A stretch of DNA of 43,547 nucleotides, from contig CALVTL010000015.1 in NCBI GenBank assembly GCA_944362555.1, forward strand, positions 1-43,547. The letters run 5' to 3'. The first letter of the stretch is position 1. Every line of letters begins with the position of its first letter. Positions 23,744 to 32,645 of this stretch are shown here, in pieces. The position numbers and the translations under genes were made by a program. The notes below the pieces were generated by a model. The model was not told where the DNA came from, made no database searches, and was given only the letters and a program-made list of their open reading frames with translations. Source of the stretch: an uncultured Clostridia bacterium (lineage in GTDB: Bacteria > Bacillota > Clostridia > Christensenellales > Borkfalkiaceae).

Positions 23744-24973
23744 TTACTCTGCGGAAGTGAGTTCCGTGATCCCGTCGATGCGCACATCGAAATAAGGCGC
23801 AGAACGGAACTTGGATTCCATAAACACGCCGTTTTCGATCGCCTCCGTATCGGGCGTGAAGGCATCATCGGTATTCACGTCTGCCTTGTAAGAGGTGATG
23901 TGCTTGCCGTCCACGGTGAACTTGGAGCAGTCGAACACGTTCAGAGTCCCGTTCTCAAGTTTTGCCTTCACTTCGTCGAGCTTTGCCTGCGTGCCTTCGG
24001 CTGCCGCATTGCCGAGCTCGGTGACCGCCACAGCGCCGTTCTTCAGCGTACCCGTCCAATCCTTGGCGATCTCCTCATCGTTCTTCACGCAATCGATCAT
24101 ATACTCGAAGTAAGGAACCCAGTTGATGCGCGAGGAAATGATGAAGGTTTTGGGGCACTGCGCCGCCGTGCTGCCGTTGTAGGACACGTTGGGAACGCCC
24201 GCCGTCTCGCAGGCAGCGGGAGCGCCCATGGAGTCCGCGTGCTGAGAGATGAGCGCCGCGCCTCGGCTGATGAGCAGGTTCGCTCCGTCACGCTCGGCGA
24301 CCTCATCGTACCAACTGCTCGTATAGGTGACTTCCATGGAAACACTGACGTCCGTCTCCGCTTTGACCACCGACTGCGCGCCGAGGAAGAAGGAGGTATA
24401 GCCCGAAACGACTTCCGCATAGGGATAAGCGCCGACATACCCCATCTTGATGTTGCCTTCGGCGTCGAAGTTGTTTTCTTTCAGCTCCTTCGCCTCATAC
24501 ATTTCGACGAGCTTCATGCCTGCGGCGACGCCTGCAAGGTATCTGCCCTCATAGATGGAAGCAAAGGCATTATGGAAGTTATCAACATTTTCCGTGTGCG
24601 CAAGCGTGCCCGTCGCGTGGCAGAACTGCACATCGGTGAATTCCTCCGCCGCCTGCAAAACAAATTTTTCATGTCCGAAGGAATCGGCGAAGATGACATC
24701 GCAGCCCAGGTCGACAAGCTCCGCCGCCGCGTCGTAGCAGGCATTCGTCTCGGGGATGCCCGTCTTGATGATGAGGTGATCCTCGTCAATGCCCTTGTTG
24801 GCGCACGCCTTTTTGATGGCGTCCAGAAAGTTCTTGTCGTACGTCGATTTGTCGTCGTGCAGCGCAATGAAACCGACGGTGAGTTCCCCGTCGCCCTGCG
24901 CGCAGCCCGCAAGCGCACCCAGTCCCGCGACCGCCATGGTCGCCGCAAGCCCAAAAGCAAGCAACTTCTTCAT
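23744..24973 (-). CDS. BMP-family nucleoside-binding lipoprotein
   Basis: A 409-residue extracellular substrate-binding lipoprotein of the BmpA/PnrA family. The signal peptide ends in the lipobox LAGC with Cys at 24. The mature part shows VGFIALHDDKSTYDKNF, GCDVIFADSFGH, TGTLAHTENVDNFHNAF and MGYVGAYPYAEVVSGYTSF, the family's nucleoside-binding fold. It lies 71 bases after xpt, beyond a terminator, and precedes the ATPase. Expected to bind purine nucleosides. Confidence 0.92.
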   Translation of the reverse strand: MKKLLAFGLAATMAVAGLGALAGCAQGDGELTVGFIALHDDKSTYDKNFLDAIKKACANKGIDEDHLIIKTGIPETNACYDAAAELVDLGCDVIFADSFGHEKFVLQAAEEFTDVQFCHATGTLAHTENVDNFHNAFASIYEGRYLAGVAAGMKLVEMYEAKELKENNFDAEGNIKMGYVGAYPYAEVVSGYTSFFLGAQSVVKAETDVSVSMEVTYTSSWYDEVAERDGANLLISRGAALISQHADSMGAPAACETAGVPNVSYNGSTAAQCPKTFIISSRINWVPYFEYMIDCVKNDEEIAKDWTGTLKNGAVAVTELGNAAAEGTQAKLDEVKAKLENGTLNVFDCSKFTVDGKHITSYKADVNTDDAFTPDTEAIENGVFMESKFRSAPYFDVRIDGITELTSAE

Positions 24974-25023
24974 AATGTTTCTCCTTTCCCGATAAAAAAT
25001 ATAAAAAATTATCGTTGCCGAAC

Positions 25024-25057
25024 AAAAAAACCGCGCAGCAAACCCTATTGCGCGCGG
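25024..25057 (-). terminator. Attenuator-like terminator overlapping the xpt stop
   Basis: A 10-bp stem with one bulge (25031-25041 with 25048-25057) then seven T on the minus strand. It uses the last codons of xpt and would separate xpt from the transporter genes, allowing graded expression. Confidence 0.75.
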
Positions 25058-25620
25058 AAAACAAGGCTCTCGTCCGTCATGGCGTCCACGATGGCGAGAG
25101 ACTCGACACGGATCCCCTCGGCACGGAGTTTGTCCCCCGCGCCCTGGAACCCCTTTTCAATGGCGATGGCACAGCCGACGAGCTTCGCCCCCGCATTTTC
25201 GATGATGCGCATGAGCCCGCGCACCGCGTTCCCGTTGGCAAGAAAGTCGTCCACGATGAGCACGCGGTCGTTCTCGCCCACATAATCTTTGGCGACGGCG
25301 ATCTCGTACGTCTCCTTATGCGTATAGGAATAGACGGACGCCGTGTACACTTCCTTGGGCATATTGGCACTTCTGTGCTTTTTGGCGAACACGCAGGGAA
25401 CGTGCAGCGCAATGCCCGCCGCCACCGCAATGGCGATGCCGGAGGACTCCACCGTCAGCACGCGGGTGACGTTCTCGCCCGCATACAGGCGCGCGATCTC
25501 CCGCCCGATCTCCATGATGAAATCGGAATCCATCTGCTGGTTGAGAAAGCTCCCCACTTTGAGCACATTCCCCGGAAGAACGGTGCCTTCCGAGAGGATC
25601 TTTTCTTCAAGTGCCTTCAT
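25045..25620 (-). CDS. xpt: Xanthine phosphoribosyltransferase
   Basis: A 191-residue PRTase that converts xanthine and PRPP to XMP. The N-terminus MKALEEKIL, GSFLNQQMD and the PRPP loop VLIVDDFLANGNA are diagnostic for Xpt. The later IEKGFQGAG and C-terminal block are intact. It heads the purine cluster. I found no purine riboswitch in the ~40-base leader, unlike Bacillus xpt. A regular promoter is at 25653-25681. Confidence 0.95.
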   Translation of the reverse strand: MKALEEKILSEGTVLPGNVLKVGSFLNQQMDSDFIMEIGREIARLYAGENVTRVLTVESSGIAIAVAAGIALHVPCVFAKKHRSANMPKEVYTASVYSYTHKETYEIAVAKDYVGENDRVLIVDDFLANGNAVRGLMRIIENAGAKLVGCAIAIEKGFQGAGDKLRAEGIRVESLAIVDAMTDESLVFRAQ

Positions 25621-25652
25621 CTCTCATCCTTGCCGCAAGAAAGTATGCTAAC

Positions 25653-25681
25653 AATATATCACATTCGCAAAATGAAGTCAA
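25653..25681 (-). promoter_or_regulatory. xpt promoter
   Basis: Minus-strand TTGACT (25681-25676), a 17-base spacer, TATATT (25658-25653), ending a ~30-base leader before the ATG. Confidence 0.75.
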
Positions 25682-25792
25682 ATAAATCTTGCGCCCACTT
25701 TTTTATTTTCTTGCGATTTTCCTCCCCGCCCCCTTTTCGCAGGCGGAGCTGCAGGCGCCAAAGGGGCGAAGTTGGGGCGTGCCCCTCTCTCC

Positions 25793-25962
25793 CGTCATTC
25801 CGTCCGACGCGAGGAGGAATGCCTGCTTGCAGGAGCATTCCGACGATGCGGCGCACGAGCCCCATCGGGGCGAAGTCAGCGAAGCGAGGAATCCCCCCGC
25901 CCCCTTGTCGCTTGCAAGGGGATCCCTCCACTTCACTACGTTCCGTGTTCGGGATGACGCAG
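25793..25962. repeat. Intergenic palindromic repeat-like element
   Basis: Roughly 170 bases bounded by loosely inverted CGTCATTCCG and CGGGATGACG. Inside are hairpins GGAATGC..GCATTCC, GCCCC-ATC-GGGGC and CCCTTG..CAAGGG, and the phrase GCGAAGCGAGGAATCC of a type seen in dispersed palindromic repeats. It is single-copy in this window and holds no credible gene. Confidence 0.5.
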
Positions 25963-26021
25963 GGGGAAAGGATGCACCTGTCCCTTGCCCCTTCCTATCC
26001 GCAGATTTTCGTCGTCAGTAA

Positions 26022-26049
26022 AAAAGAGGCACGCGTTTATGCCTCTTTT
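26022..26049 (-). terminator. Terminator of the nine-gene signalling operon
   Basis: A 10-bp stem (26022-26031 with 26040-26049), AAAAGAGGCA with its complement, ending in a T run on the minus strand, 28 bases after the last gene. Confidence 0.8.
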
Positions 26050-26077
26050 CAAGTCGTTGAGCTGCGTCCGAAAAACG

Positions 26078-26974
26078 TCACTCGGGGATGCGCCAGCCGA
26101 ATTTTTCAAAATTCCCGAGCCAGCCCGCCGCATTCACGACGTAGCGGTCGGTGCCCGCGCTGTTCCATTTATTGTAGAGCCTTGTGAACCCGCCGTCGAC
26201 CAGAAGCCGCTTGCCGCCCTCGTCCGCATACGCCGTGACGACGTTGTTGTCGGAGGAGTACACGAGCGGCTTCAAAGGCCCCGTGAGGGTGACGTTGGAG
26301 ATGGTGATCCCCTCGTAAAAATTTGCGATGCCCGTCGAGATGAGGTGCCCCGCAACGATCCCCGCGCCGCGCCCCTCCTGCACGCCGATCACCCGATCGC
26401 CCCGATAGTCGCCCTGCATCCTGCTCCCGAACCACGCCCGCAGCACGGCGTTGACGTCGGCGAAGAAGGGGTCGTTGTCCGCCCAGAGATAGAGCCCGCG
26501 TCCCTGGTCGTAAAAGTGCTTCAGATCGCGGATGTTCGCCTCCGTGAGCGTGCGCTCGTTGCCGCTGATGAGCCACACCTGGCAGACGTCCTGCGTTGCG
26601 GCGGCAAAATTTTCGGGGAATTGTGCCGTGTAGTTCACCGTGAACCCCTTGCCCTCGAGTGCGCGGACGGGCCCCTGATAGCTCTCCCGCTTCCCGCAGG
26701 CATCCCACGAAGGGCACAGGTTGATGAGCAGGATCTTGTACCCCTTCATGCTGCCGTCCCGCAGCAGGTCGTAATTGGAGCCGTTGGGATTGCCGAAGGC
26801 GTCACGGGGCGCAGACTTCACGTCGTTCTGCCCCGCCCACTGCGTGTAAGGGAGCTTGACGCGCGTCTTTCTGCCCTCGCGGATCTGCTGCATGGGACAG
26901 CCGCAGCGGATGCACGCGGTGGATCCGTCCCCGACCGCCATCCCGCAGTCGGGGCAGATATATGTCTTTAACAT
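26078..26974 (-). CDS. Zinc-ribbon protein with amidotransferase-like domain
   Basis: A 298-residue protein, last gene of the signalling operon. The N-terminal zinc ribbon uses C7-P-D-C10 and C21-x2-C24-G-C-P. A central alpha/beta region (about 75-230) reads KILLINLCPSWDACG, VWLISGNERTLTEANIRDL and GRGLYLWADNDPFF. This resembles class I glutamine-amidotransferase or DUF4350-type folds; no convincing Cys-His-Glu triad is seen, so enzymatic function is doubtful. The C-terminal ~70 residues (VVTAYADEGGKRLLVDGGFTRLY) continue the fold. Its start overlaps the PP2C stop by 7 bases, with GAGGAG upstream. Confidence 0.6.
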   Translation of the reverse strand: MLKTYICPDCGMAVGDGSTACIRCGCPMQQIREGRKTRVKLPYTQWAGQNDVKSAPRDAFGNPNGSNYDLLRDGSMKGYKILLINLCPSWDACGKRESYQGPVRALEGKGFTVNYTAQFPENFAAATQDVCQVWLISGNERTLTEANIRDLKHFYDQGRGLYLWADNDPFFADVNAVLRAWFGSRMQGDYRGDRVIGVQEGRGAGIVAGHLISTGIANFYEGITISNVTLTGPLKPLVYSSDNNVVTAYADEGGKRLLVDGGFTRLYNKWNSAGTDRYVVNAAGWLGNFEKFGWRIPE

Positions 26975-29271
26975 GGTTTCTCCTCTTTGGAAAATGCGCT
27001 TTGCCCGACCGATCCCTCGGGCGCTTGGTTGGTTTGTTCTTGCTGCGGAACTTCCGCCGCCTGCTTCGGCTGTTCTGTCTGCTGTGTTACTTCTTCCGTC
27101 TGCTGCGGCTGTTCTGCCGTTTGCTGTGCGGGGGCGGACGGCGCGGGCAAGTCGGCGGGAGCTGCGAGCAGGGCGTCCCCTTCGCGGTCGTACACCTCCA
27201 TCTCCTGACGGTACTCCGCGAACGCGGGAAGGTCGGCGTCCCCCCTGTGGAGATAATACTTGCGGAAATCGGCGAGCCTGGACGCGGGGAAGATGCGGTC
27301 GATGCAGGACGTCGCCGAAGGCTCGCGGCGGAATACCTCGAGCGTGGCGTTCATCACGCCGGCGTCTTTGCCGAACCGCGCGACGAGGGTATCGGTTGCA
27401 AGGCGGCGCAGTTCGTCCTCGTCGACGTCGCCGCCCAGCACGCGCTCCATGTCCAGCTTTTCGATGAACGCGGCGGTGAACACCTCGCGGCGGCGGTCGA
27501 GAAAGCAGGTGATGTTGCCGCGGAACTTTTTGAAGGCGCTCTCGTACTCGCGCTCCGCGGCACGCAGCGCCTCCTCCTTGTCGTGGAGCATCCCGCGATA
27601 GGCGCCCCGATCCCTGCAATACTTCAACGCGCGGGCGACGAGGTCGGAATAGCCGTACTCGCGCTCCGCCTGCCGCGCCTCATCGCCGAGGTGCGGCTTT
27701 TCGTCCGTGAGGTCGCGCTCCAGCGCGGCGAGCGTTTTAAGCTCCTTGATGAGCCGGCAGCGCGCCCTGCTCCGCTCATGCGCCGTTGCGAGTGTGAAGG
27801 CGCCCTCGGGCGCGGCGTTCAGAAGGGCGAGGATGCGCGCCTGTTCCTGTTCGAGCTGCGCGCAGAGGCGCTCCGCCTCCGCATCCAGCCGACCGGCATC
27901 CTCCCCTGCCTCCCGTTCGCGGCGCAGGCGCTCGCACTTTTCCTCCCGTTCGCGAAGGCTCCCGACGAGCTGACCCAACCCGCCCGCGGGGAGCGTTTCG
28001 AGAAAGTTTGCACGGCAGCCCTCCTCATGAAGGCAGGCGAGCACGCGCTCTTTGAGCGCCTCTTTGCGCGTCTTGGCGCCCGAGGAGAGCTGCTTTCTGC
28101 ACTCCTCGACACAGGCAGCGATGTCCTCACGCCAGCGCTGTGTCAACAAAAAGTCCTCACGTTTGTCAAAATATGCGTCCGCGAGCGCGCGCACGATGTC
28201 GGGGAACTTGCTCTCGAAGCGGTCGCAGATGGACGCCGTGACCTGATGCTCGGGCTTTTGGATGAGCGAGAGGATGGAGGCGTAGTCACGGTAGCGGCTG
28301 TAGAGCGACGCGATGTGCTCCCGCCTTGCGGAGAGCATCTCTTTGAGCTGCGCGTACTCCTGCAGCCCGAACGCGCCCAGCGCCACGCTCGTATCGTCGG
28401 ACAGGTTGCCGAGATAGCGCTCCGAAAGGCGGCTTTTGAGCCGATCCCAGCTTTCGGCGGCAAAAATGTCCTCCAGAAGCTCCGCCTCCACGGGCAGCTC
28501 CGTCGACTTCCCGTAGGCGTCGAAGAAGCCGTCGCTCGCGCAGAACAGCACGAAGGGCTTTGGAAGGCGGTACTCCCGCACGCGGATGCCCGCGCTCCCC
28601 TCCGCGCTTAAATTGTTGGTCAGCAGCCCGCTCTCGTTCTCGTCGTCCGCGGAGAGCTTTTTCAAGCCGCCCGCGTCGAGCAGATAGCAGCGGGAATCGC
28701 CCGCCCACACGGCACGGACGACGCATTCCTTCTCCCCCTCCGACACAACGTGCAGGGCGGCGAACGTCGAGGGCAGGAGCGTCATGTCGGGATTGCTCAC
28801 CGTGAGCGAGAGCGCGGCGACGGTGTTCTTTAACCCCTGTTCGATGAAGGCGCCCAGCGCGTCGTAATCCGCGCGCGTCCACGGCACATCCCCCGCCTCC
28901 GCTCTGCGCGAGAGGACGAAGAAGGCAAAACGCGCCATCACGATGCGCGACGCCCAGCGCGCCGAGGTATTGACTTCGTCGCGGATGCAGGGCGCAAAGA
29001 TGTAGGAGAGATAGGAGAGCGCGCCCGAACCGTCCCCTTCCACGATATGGCGCAGAAGGCTGTAACGCGGATCGTGCAGCACGGGGAGCGCCTCGGGCAG
29101 GACGTACTCCAACACGGCGGAAAGCGATGCGCGCTTCTCCTCCGGCACGGCGTGCTTCATGCAGCCCGAGCCGCCCATGCCGTCGGCGACTGCCAGCCAG
29201 TCGGGGAGCACGAGCGGATAGACGTCCTCGTTATTGGGCGCGCTGATGTGAAATGCAAAGGAAGGGGTCAT
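26968..29271 (-). CDS. PP2C-type Ser/Thr phosphatase with long helical C-terminal region
   Basis: A 767-residue protein. The N-terminal 300 residues are a PPM/PP2C phosphatase: NNED (13-16), the metal-binding DGMGG (30-34), AGDSR (190-194), SDGFFD (246-251) and SDDTS (291-295). The next ~400 residues are charged and helical, including a coiled-coil-like stretch (about 440-490), and may form an adaptor or clamp. The last ~60 residues are a Pro/Gln/Thr/Glu-rich tail. It should reverse the kinase encoded just upstream; the ATG overlaps the kinase TGA (ATGA), so the two are made together. Confidence 0.85.
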   Translation of the reverse strand: MTPSFAFHISAPNNEDVYPLVLPDWLAVADGMGGSGCMKHAVPEEKRASLSAVLEYVLPEALPVLHDPRYSLLRHIVEGDGSGALSYLSYIFAPCIRDEVNTSARWASRIVMARFAFFVLSRRAEAGDVPWTRADYDALGAFIEQGLKNTVAALSLTVSNPDMTLLPSTFAALHVVSEGEKECVVRAVWAGDSRCYLLDAGGLKKLSADDENESGLLTNNLSAEGSAGIRVREYRLPKPFVLFCASDGFFDAYGKSTELPVEAELLEDIFAAESWDRLKSRLSERYLGNLSDDTSVALGAFGLQEYAQLKEMLSARREHIASLYSRYRDYASILSLIQKPEHQVTASICDRFESKFPDIVRALADAYFDKREDFLLTQRWREDIAACVEECRKQLSSGAKTRKEALKERVLACLHEEGCRANFLETLPAGGLGQLVGSLREREEKCERLRREREAGEDAGRLDAEAERLCAQLEQEQARILALLNAAPEGAFTLATAHERSRARCRLIKELKTLAALERDLTDEKPHLGDEARQAEREYGYSDLVARALKYCRDRGAYRGMLHDKEEALRAAEREYESAFKKFRGNITCFLDRRREVFTAAFIEKLDMERVLGGDVDEDELRRLATDTLVARFGKDAGVMNATLEVFRREPSATSCIDRIFPASRLADFRKYYLHRGDADLPAFAEYRQEMEVYDREGDALLAAPADLPAPSAPAQQTAEQPQQTEEVTQQTEQPKQAAEVPQQEQTNQAPEGSVGQSAFSKEEKPC

Positions 29272-30842
29272 ACGATATACCTCAATTTGCGCATCGTTCC
29301 GGCGCTCACGTCCTCCAGGGGTTCCCTGTCCGTGAACTCCACGCGGTAGCGGTTCTCCGCGCCGTATTTGACGCGCTGGATCTTTTTGACGCCGCGTTCC
29401 GCCAGAAATTCGTCGCTCGCGTACGCGCCATCGCCCGGCCAGGGCTTGTCGCTCTCGACGGGCTCAACGGGATTGCGCGTGGCGAGCCCTTCGGCGAGCA
29501 GCCATTCGTACCCGTGCGTGAAGGTGACGCCGGACGCCGTGACGATGGCGTAGCGGTGCCCGCCCGCGTTGGTGCGCTTGACCTCGGCATACCCCTTGGC
29601 GGCGATCTCCGCCGCGGGGATGAGGGTGATGTTGTGCTCCGCCCACGGCTCGGAGATCTCGGCAGGCTTGCGCACAATGTAGCCCGCGTCGATCGCCTCG
29701 TCGAGCGTGAGATACCGCTCGGTGTCGTCGGCAAGGCGGACGGCATATTTGAGGCGACCGCCGTCGTTGACGCAGCGGAAGGAGCGCACGCCGAGCGCGC
29801 GCAGTTCCTCTGCCGTGCGGCGCTCCGCCGAGCGACGGTGCGTCTCCCAGATGTCGGTAAAGGTCTTGACGTCCGCCCCCTTGTGGAAGGCGTCGGGCAC
29901 CGCCTCCTCGTCGCGCAGCACCGCCGCGACCTGCGCCGCCGTGGGGCGTGCGGAGGGCTCTTTGGCGAGCATCCAGTTGAGGAGAGAGATGAAGGTCGCG
30001 CCGCAGCCGTCGCCGATGCGCACGTCGAACTTTTTGTTGAGGATGACTTCCTTGCCCGCGGCGATGCACCGCCCCGCGGAGGAGCGTTCCTCCTCGACGC
30101 CCGGGAAGTCGCCCGTCCAGAGCTTGTGAAAGACGATGCCCAGCGTAAAGACGTCGGTCGCCGTCGTGACTTCGGGGCAGTCCTCCTCGCCGTCGATATA
30201 GGGAACGATCTCGGGGCTCTCGTAGTGGTCGGAATGGGGAATGCCCTCGGGATTTTTGGCGGGAGGCGCGGGGAAGGAGAGGTCGAAGTCGATGAGATAG
30301 GGCGTGAGCTTGCCGCCCTCAATGGCGGCGACGATGTTCCCGCTCATCACGTCGTCCGCGCCGCCCACTTTCAGGTCGCCGTGGATGACGCCGCAGGCGT
30401 GGAGCTTTTTTAAAAGCTCCGCGACGTCGGCGCAGAAGGCGATAAACTCCCCCGCCTCCATCTTCGTAAAATTCGCGTCCCGCGCGATGTTCTCCACATA
30501 TTGGCTGACGAGGACGATCCTGCCGTCGGCGACGAAGTGCTCCACCTCGGGCACGATGTGGTCCTTTTCCGCCGTCAGTCCGCCCTTTTCCACCATCAGC
30601 CTGCGCAGCGCCTCGCGGTCCGCCTGATACTTTTTGGCGGGGATGAGGTAGTAGTCGCGCAGCTCCTTGTCGGGCTGCTCCTTCTCCGTCGGGAAGCGGT
30701 ACTCGTTGTTGCGCTTGATAAACCAGCGCTTTCCGCCCTTGCGCCCGACGACGAACTCGCCGAGCCCCGCGGAATGCCAGTCGGGCACGCCCGCATCCTT
30801 TGCGATATATTCGGGTTCGATCTCATATCCGTGATACTGCAT
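29268..30842 (-). CDS. Ser/Thr protein kinase with three C-terminal repeats
   Basis: A 524-residue eukaryotic-like kinase. Candidate ATP Lys43 (FIKR), catalytic loop HGDLK (154-158), Asn169, a metal-binding DFD in place of DFG (185-187) and SPE (209-211) are in order. The glycine loop is short. Residues ~350-390, 417-455 and 483-522 are three related ~40-residue beta-rich units (x-R-x-x-Y-x-V pattern ending in a hydrophobic GY/GL), perhaps a ligand- or substrate-binding module. No membrane segment is present. GGAGG precedes the ATG. It is coupled to PP2C downstream and follows the VWA gene by 74 bases. Confidence 0.87.
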   Translation of the reverse strand: MQYHGYEIEPEYIAKDAGVPDWHSAGLGEFVVGRKGGKRWFIKRNNEYRFPTEKEQPDKELRDYYLIPAKKYQADREALRRLMVEKGGLTAEKDHIVPEVEHFVADGRIVLVSQYVENIARDANFTKMEAGEFIAFCADVAELLKKLHACGVIHGDLKVGGADDVMSGNIVAAIEGGKLTPYLIDFDLSFPAPPAKNPEGIPHSDHYESPEIVPYIDGEEDCPEVTTATDVFTLGIVFHKLWTGDFPGVEEERSSAGRCIAAGKEVILNKKFDVRIGDGCGATFISLLNWMLAKEPSARPTAAQVAAVLRDEEAVPDAFHKGADVKTFTDIWETHRRSAERRTAEELRALGVRSFRCVNDGGRLKYAVRLADDTERYLTLDEAIDAGYIVRKPAEISEPWAEHNITLIPAAEIAAKGYAEVKRTNAGGHRYAIVTASGVTFTHGYEWLLAEGLATRNPVEPVESDKPWPGDGAYASDEFLAERGVKKIQRVKYGAENRYRVEFTDREPLEDVSAGTMRKLRYIV

Positions 30843-30916
30843 GAATGTTTCCTCCTGTTCCGCCGATAATTTTCTGCCCTGCGCCCCTCACGGGAACACA
30901 GGGCAGACGGCTTATG

Positions 30917-31621
30917 TTAACGTCTTGCCTTGGCGGAGGCAGACTTTCCGATGAGGTCGATGATGTCGTCGAAGGAGATCTCCGAGAGCCCGTCGTCGCC
31001 GGCGACCGCCTTATACCAGGTGAGGTTCCATCTCTTGGCGAGCTCCTCGTACCTGGTGCCCGCGGGCGCGAAGATGACGAGACGCTTGGTGAGCTGGTTG
31101 AGGAATCCGACGCGCTCCTGGTCCTTGCCGATCCACATCTTTTCCAGCCCCGCCTCGTCCACCATGTCTTTGGGATAGACGGCGCTGTCGCTGCGCGCAC
31201 CGAGGGGAAGCGCGTCCGCGTCGGTGAAGAGCACAATGACCTGACGGTCGTCGTCGCCGCACTCGAACTTGCTCTGCATCGCATAGAAGAGCGCCTCGAG
31301 CCCGTTCTCGGGGCCGTCGCCGCCGCCCTGCGCCCTGACGCCGGAGAGGAACTTCTCATAGTCGGGCGTGTCCTGGTCGAGCAGGAAGAAGTCGCTGATC
31401 TGCATGGAGTTCTCGCCGTCGCAGCCGTAGTCGCGGAACACGATGACCTTGACGCGCGTTTCGTCGATGTCGCTGCCGAGGCGCGTCATCTTCTCGACGA
31501 GCATCGAATAGAAGTTGCGCGCGTGCTTTTTGACATTGTCGATGCAGTCGCTCATGCTGCCCGTTCCGTCGATGCAGAATACGATGTCGATACATCTGTT
31601 CTTTCTTACCATGTTGTCCAT
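30917..31621 (-). CDS. VWA-domain protein (TerY/VwkA-like)
   Basis: A 234-residue soluble protein made almost wholly of a von Willebrand A domain. The MIDAS motif DGTGS lies at 18-22 (IDIVFCIDGTGSM); VIVFRDYGCDG and the GGGDGPENGLEALFYAM block are of the type in VWA domains tied to protein kinases. It probably serves as a metal-dependent protein-binding scaffold. The start at 31621 (MDNMVRKNRC) has AAAAGGAG upstream; the in-frame extension is not VWA-like. With kinase and PP2C it forms a TerY-P-like triad. Confidence 0.85.
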   Translation of the reverse strand: MDNMVRKNRCIDIVFCIDGTGSMSDCIDNVKKHARNFYSMLVEKMTRLGSDIDETRVKVIVFRDYGCDGENSMQISDFFLLDQDTPDYEKFLSGVRAQGGGDGPENGLEALFYAMQSKFECGDDDRQVIVLFTDADALPLGARSDSAVYPKDMVDEAGLEKMWIGKDQERVGFLNQLTKRLVIFAPAGTRYEELAKRWNLTWYKAVAGDDGLSEISFDDIIDLIGKSASAKARR

Positions 31622-31662
31622 AATGTTGCTCCTTTTGTATAAAATAATTTTTTTGTCAAAGT

Positions 31663-32523
31663 TTAACGGTTCTTCTCCACCGCGCGGTAGCTCACGTCGA
31701 TCGCCTCGGCGATCATGCAAGCCGTCCTGCGCGGGGAGGGATTGCTCATGTACTCGGAAAACCCCTCCGCCACAAATTCGGCGGCGCTCGTCGACGCGTA
31801 GCGCGAGAGCGCCATGGTGATGCGGTTCTTCCCCATCTCCTCAAACCGAACGGCGAAGGCGGGGTCTTTGCTCGTGCCGCAAAGGTAGTCCAGAAGGTGC
31901 CCGATCTCGTGATAGATGACGGCGGAGACGGACGCGCAGCCGATCGGAGAATGCTTTGCCCTGACCGAGGACGCAAGCTCCTCTTTGACCTGCAGAAAGC
32001 GCTGCGTGCTGAAATCCGCCTCATCGAGGAGGATGCCGTCCACGAGCCCCATGCACGAGATCGCCTCGGCAAGGATGTTGGAGCCGTCCCCCTCCTTCCG
32101 CTCCGCGACGAGCTCCCCGACCGTCTGACCGAGGGAGCGCGCCAGCGCGTCGTCGCAGATATGCTGCACGCCGAGCGTATGGAGCGTGTCCGCGTCGTGC
32201 TCCGAGAGCCTGCGCAGCATCCGCACATACCCCCCGCGCGAGCCGAGATAGCACATCTTTCCGCGCAGACAGGGATAGCGGTAGAGGGCGGTGACCGCAC
32301 AGTTGATGAGGATCTTTGCCGCCGAGACGTTGAGCCCCGAAAAGTCGCACATATCGCACAGCCCGTACTTTTTGACGAGCGCGCGCATCTCCCCGAGGGA
32401 ATATGCCTCCTCCGCCTGCTCGTGCAGCCGCTCCTCCGAGCAGCGCATCACGAACCGCCGCTGCCCCCTTACGTCGAGGAGCTCCTGCTGCACGGGATCG
32501 AGATGAAATCGGATGGTCCTCAT
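31663..32523 (-). CDS. HEIGH-motif zinc metallopeptidase-like protein
   Basis: A 286-residue protein. The zinc-peptidase motif HEIGH is at 205-209 on a helix, followed at about 40 residues by AAEFVAEGFSEYM (249-259), whose Glu residues could supply the third ligand as in gluzincins. The N-terminal ~200 residues are mixed alpha/beta with six or more Cys and no family I recognise. No signal peptide, so it would act in the cytosol. It starts 122 bases after the YbjN pair and precedes the VWA gene by 41 bases. It may be the effector of the operon, but this is inference. Confidence 0.65.
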   Translation of the reverse strand: MRTIRFHLDPVQQELLDVRGQRRFVMRCSEERLHEQAEEAYSLGEMRALVKKYGLCDMCDFSGLNVSAAKILINCAVTALYRYPCLRGKMCYLGSRGGYVRMLRRLSEHDADTLHTLGVQHICDDALARSLGQTVGELVAERKEGDGSNILAEAISCMGLVDGILLDEADFSTQRFLQVKEELASSVRAKHSPIGCASVSAVIYHEIGHLLDYLCGTSKDPAFAVRFEEMGKNRITMALSRYASTSAAEFVAEGFSEYMSNPSPRRTACMIAEAIDVSYRAVEKNR

Positions 32524-32645
32524 ATTTGCTCTTGCTCCTCGTTCGATCGTGAGAACAGTATACTACGCCGCAGCCCCTCTCCGCACCCGAAAATTGCCCA
32601 CGGGTGTGCGGCTTTTTCCCCATTTATGGAGAGATCCCGCAAAAT

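Noticed and set aside
25621-25690. Purine riboswitch before xpt
   Set aside because: The leader after the promoter is only ~30 bases and shows no purine-aptamer core.
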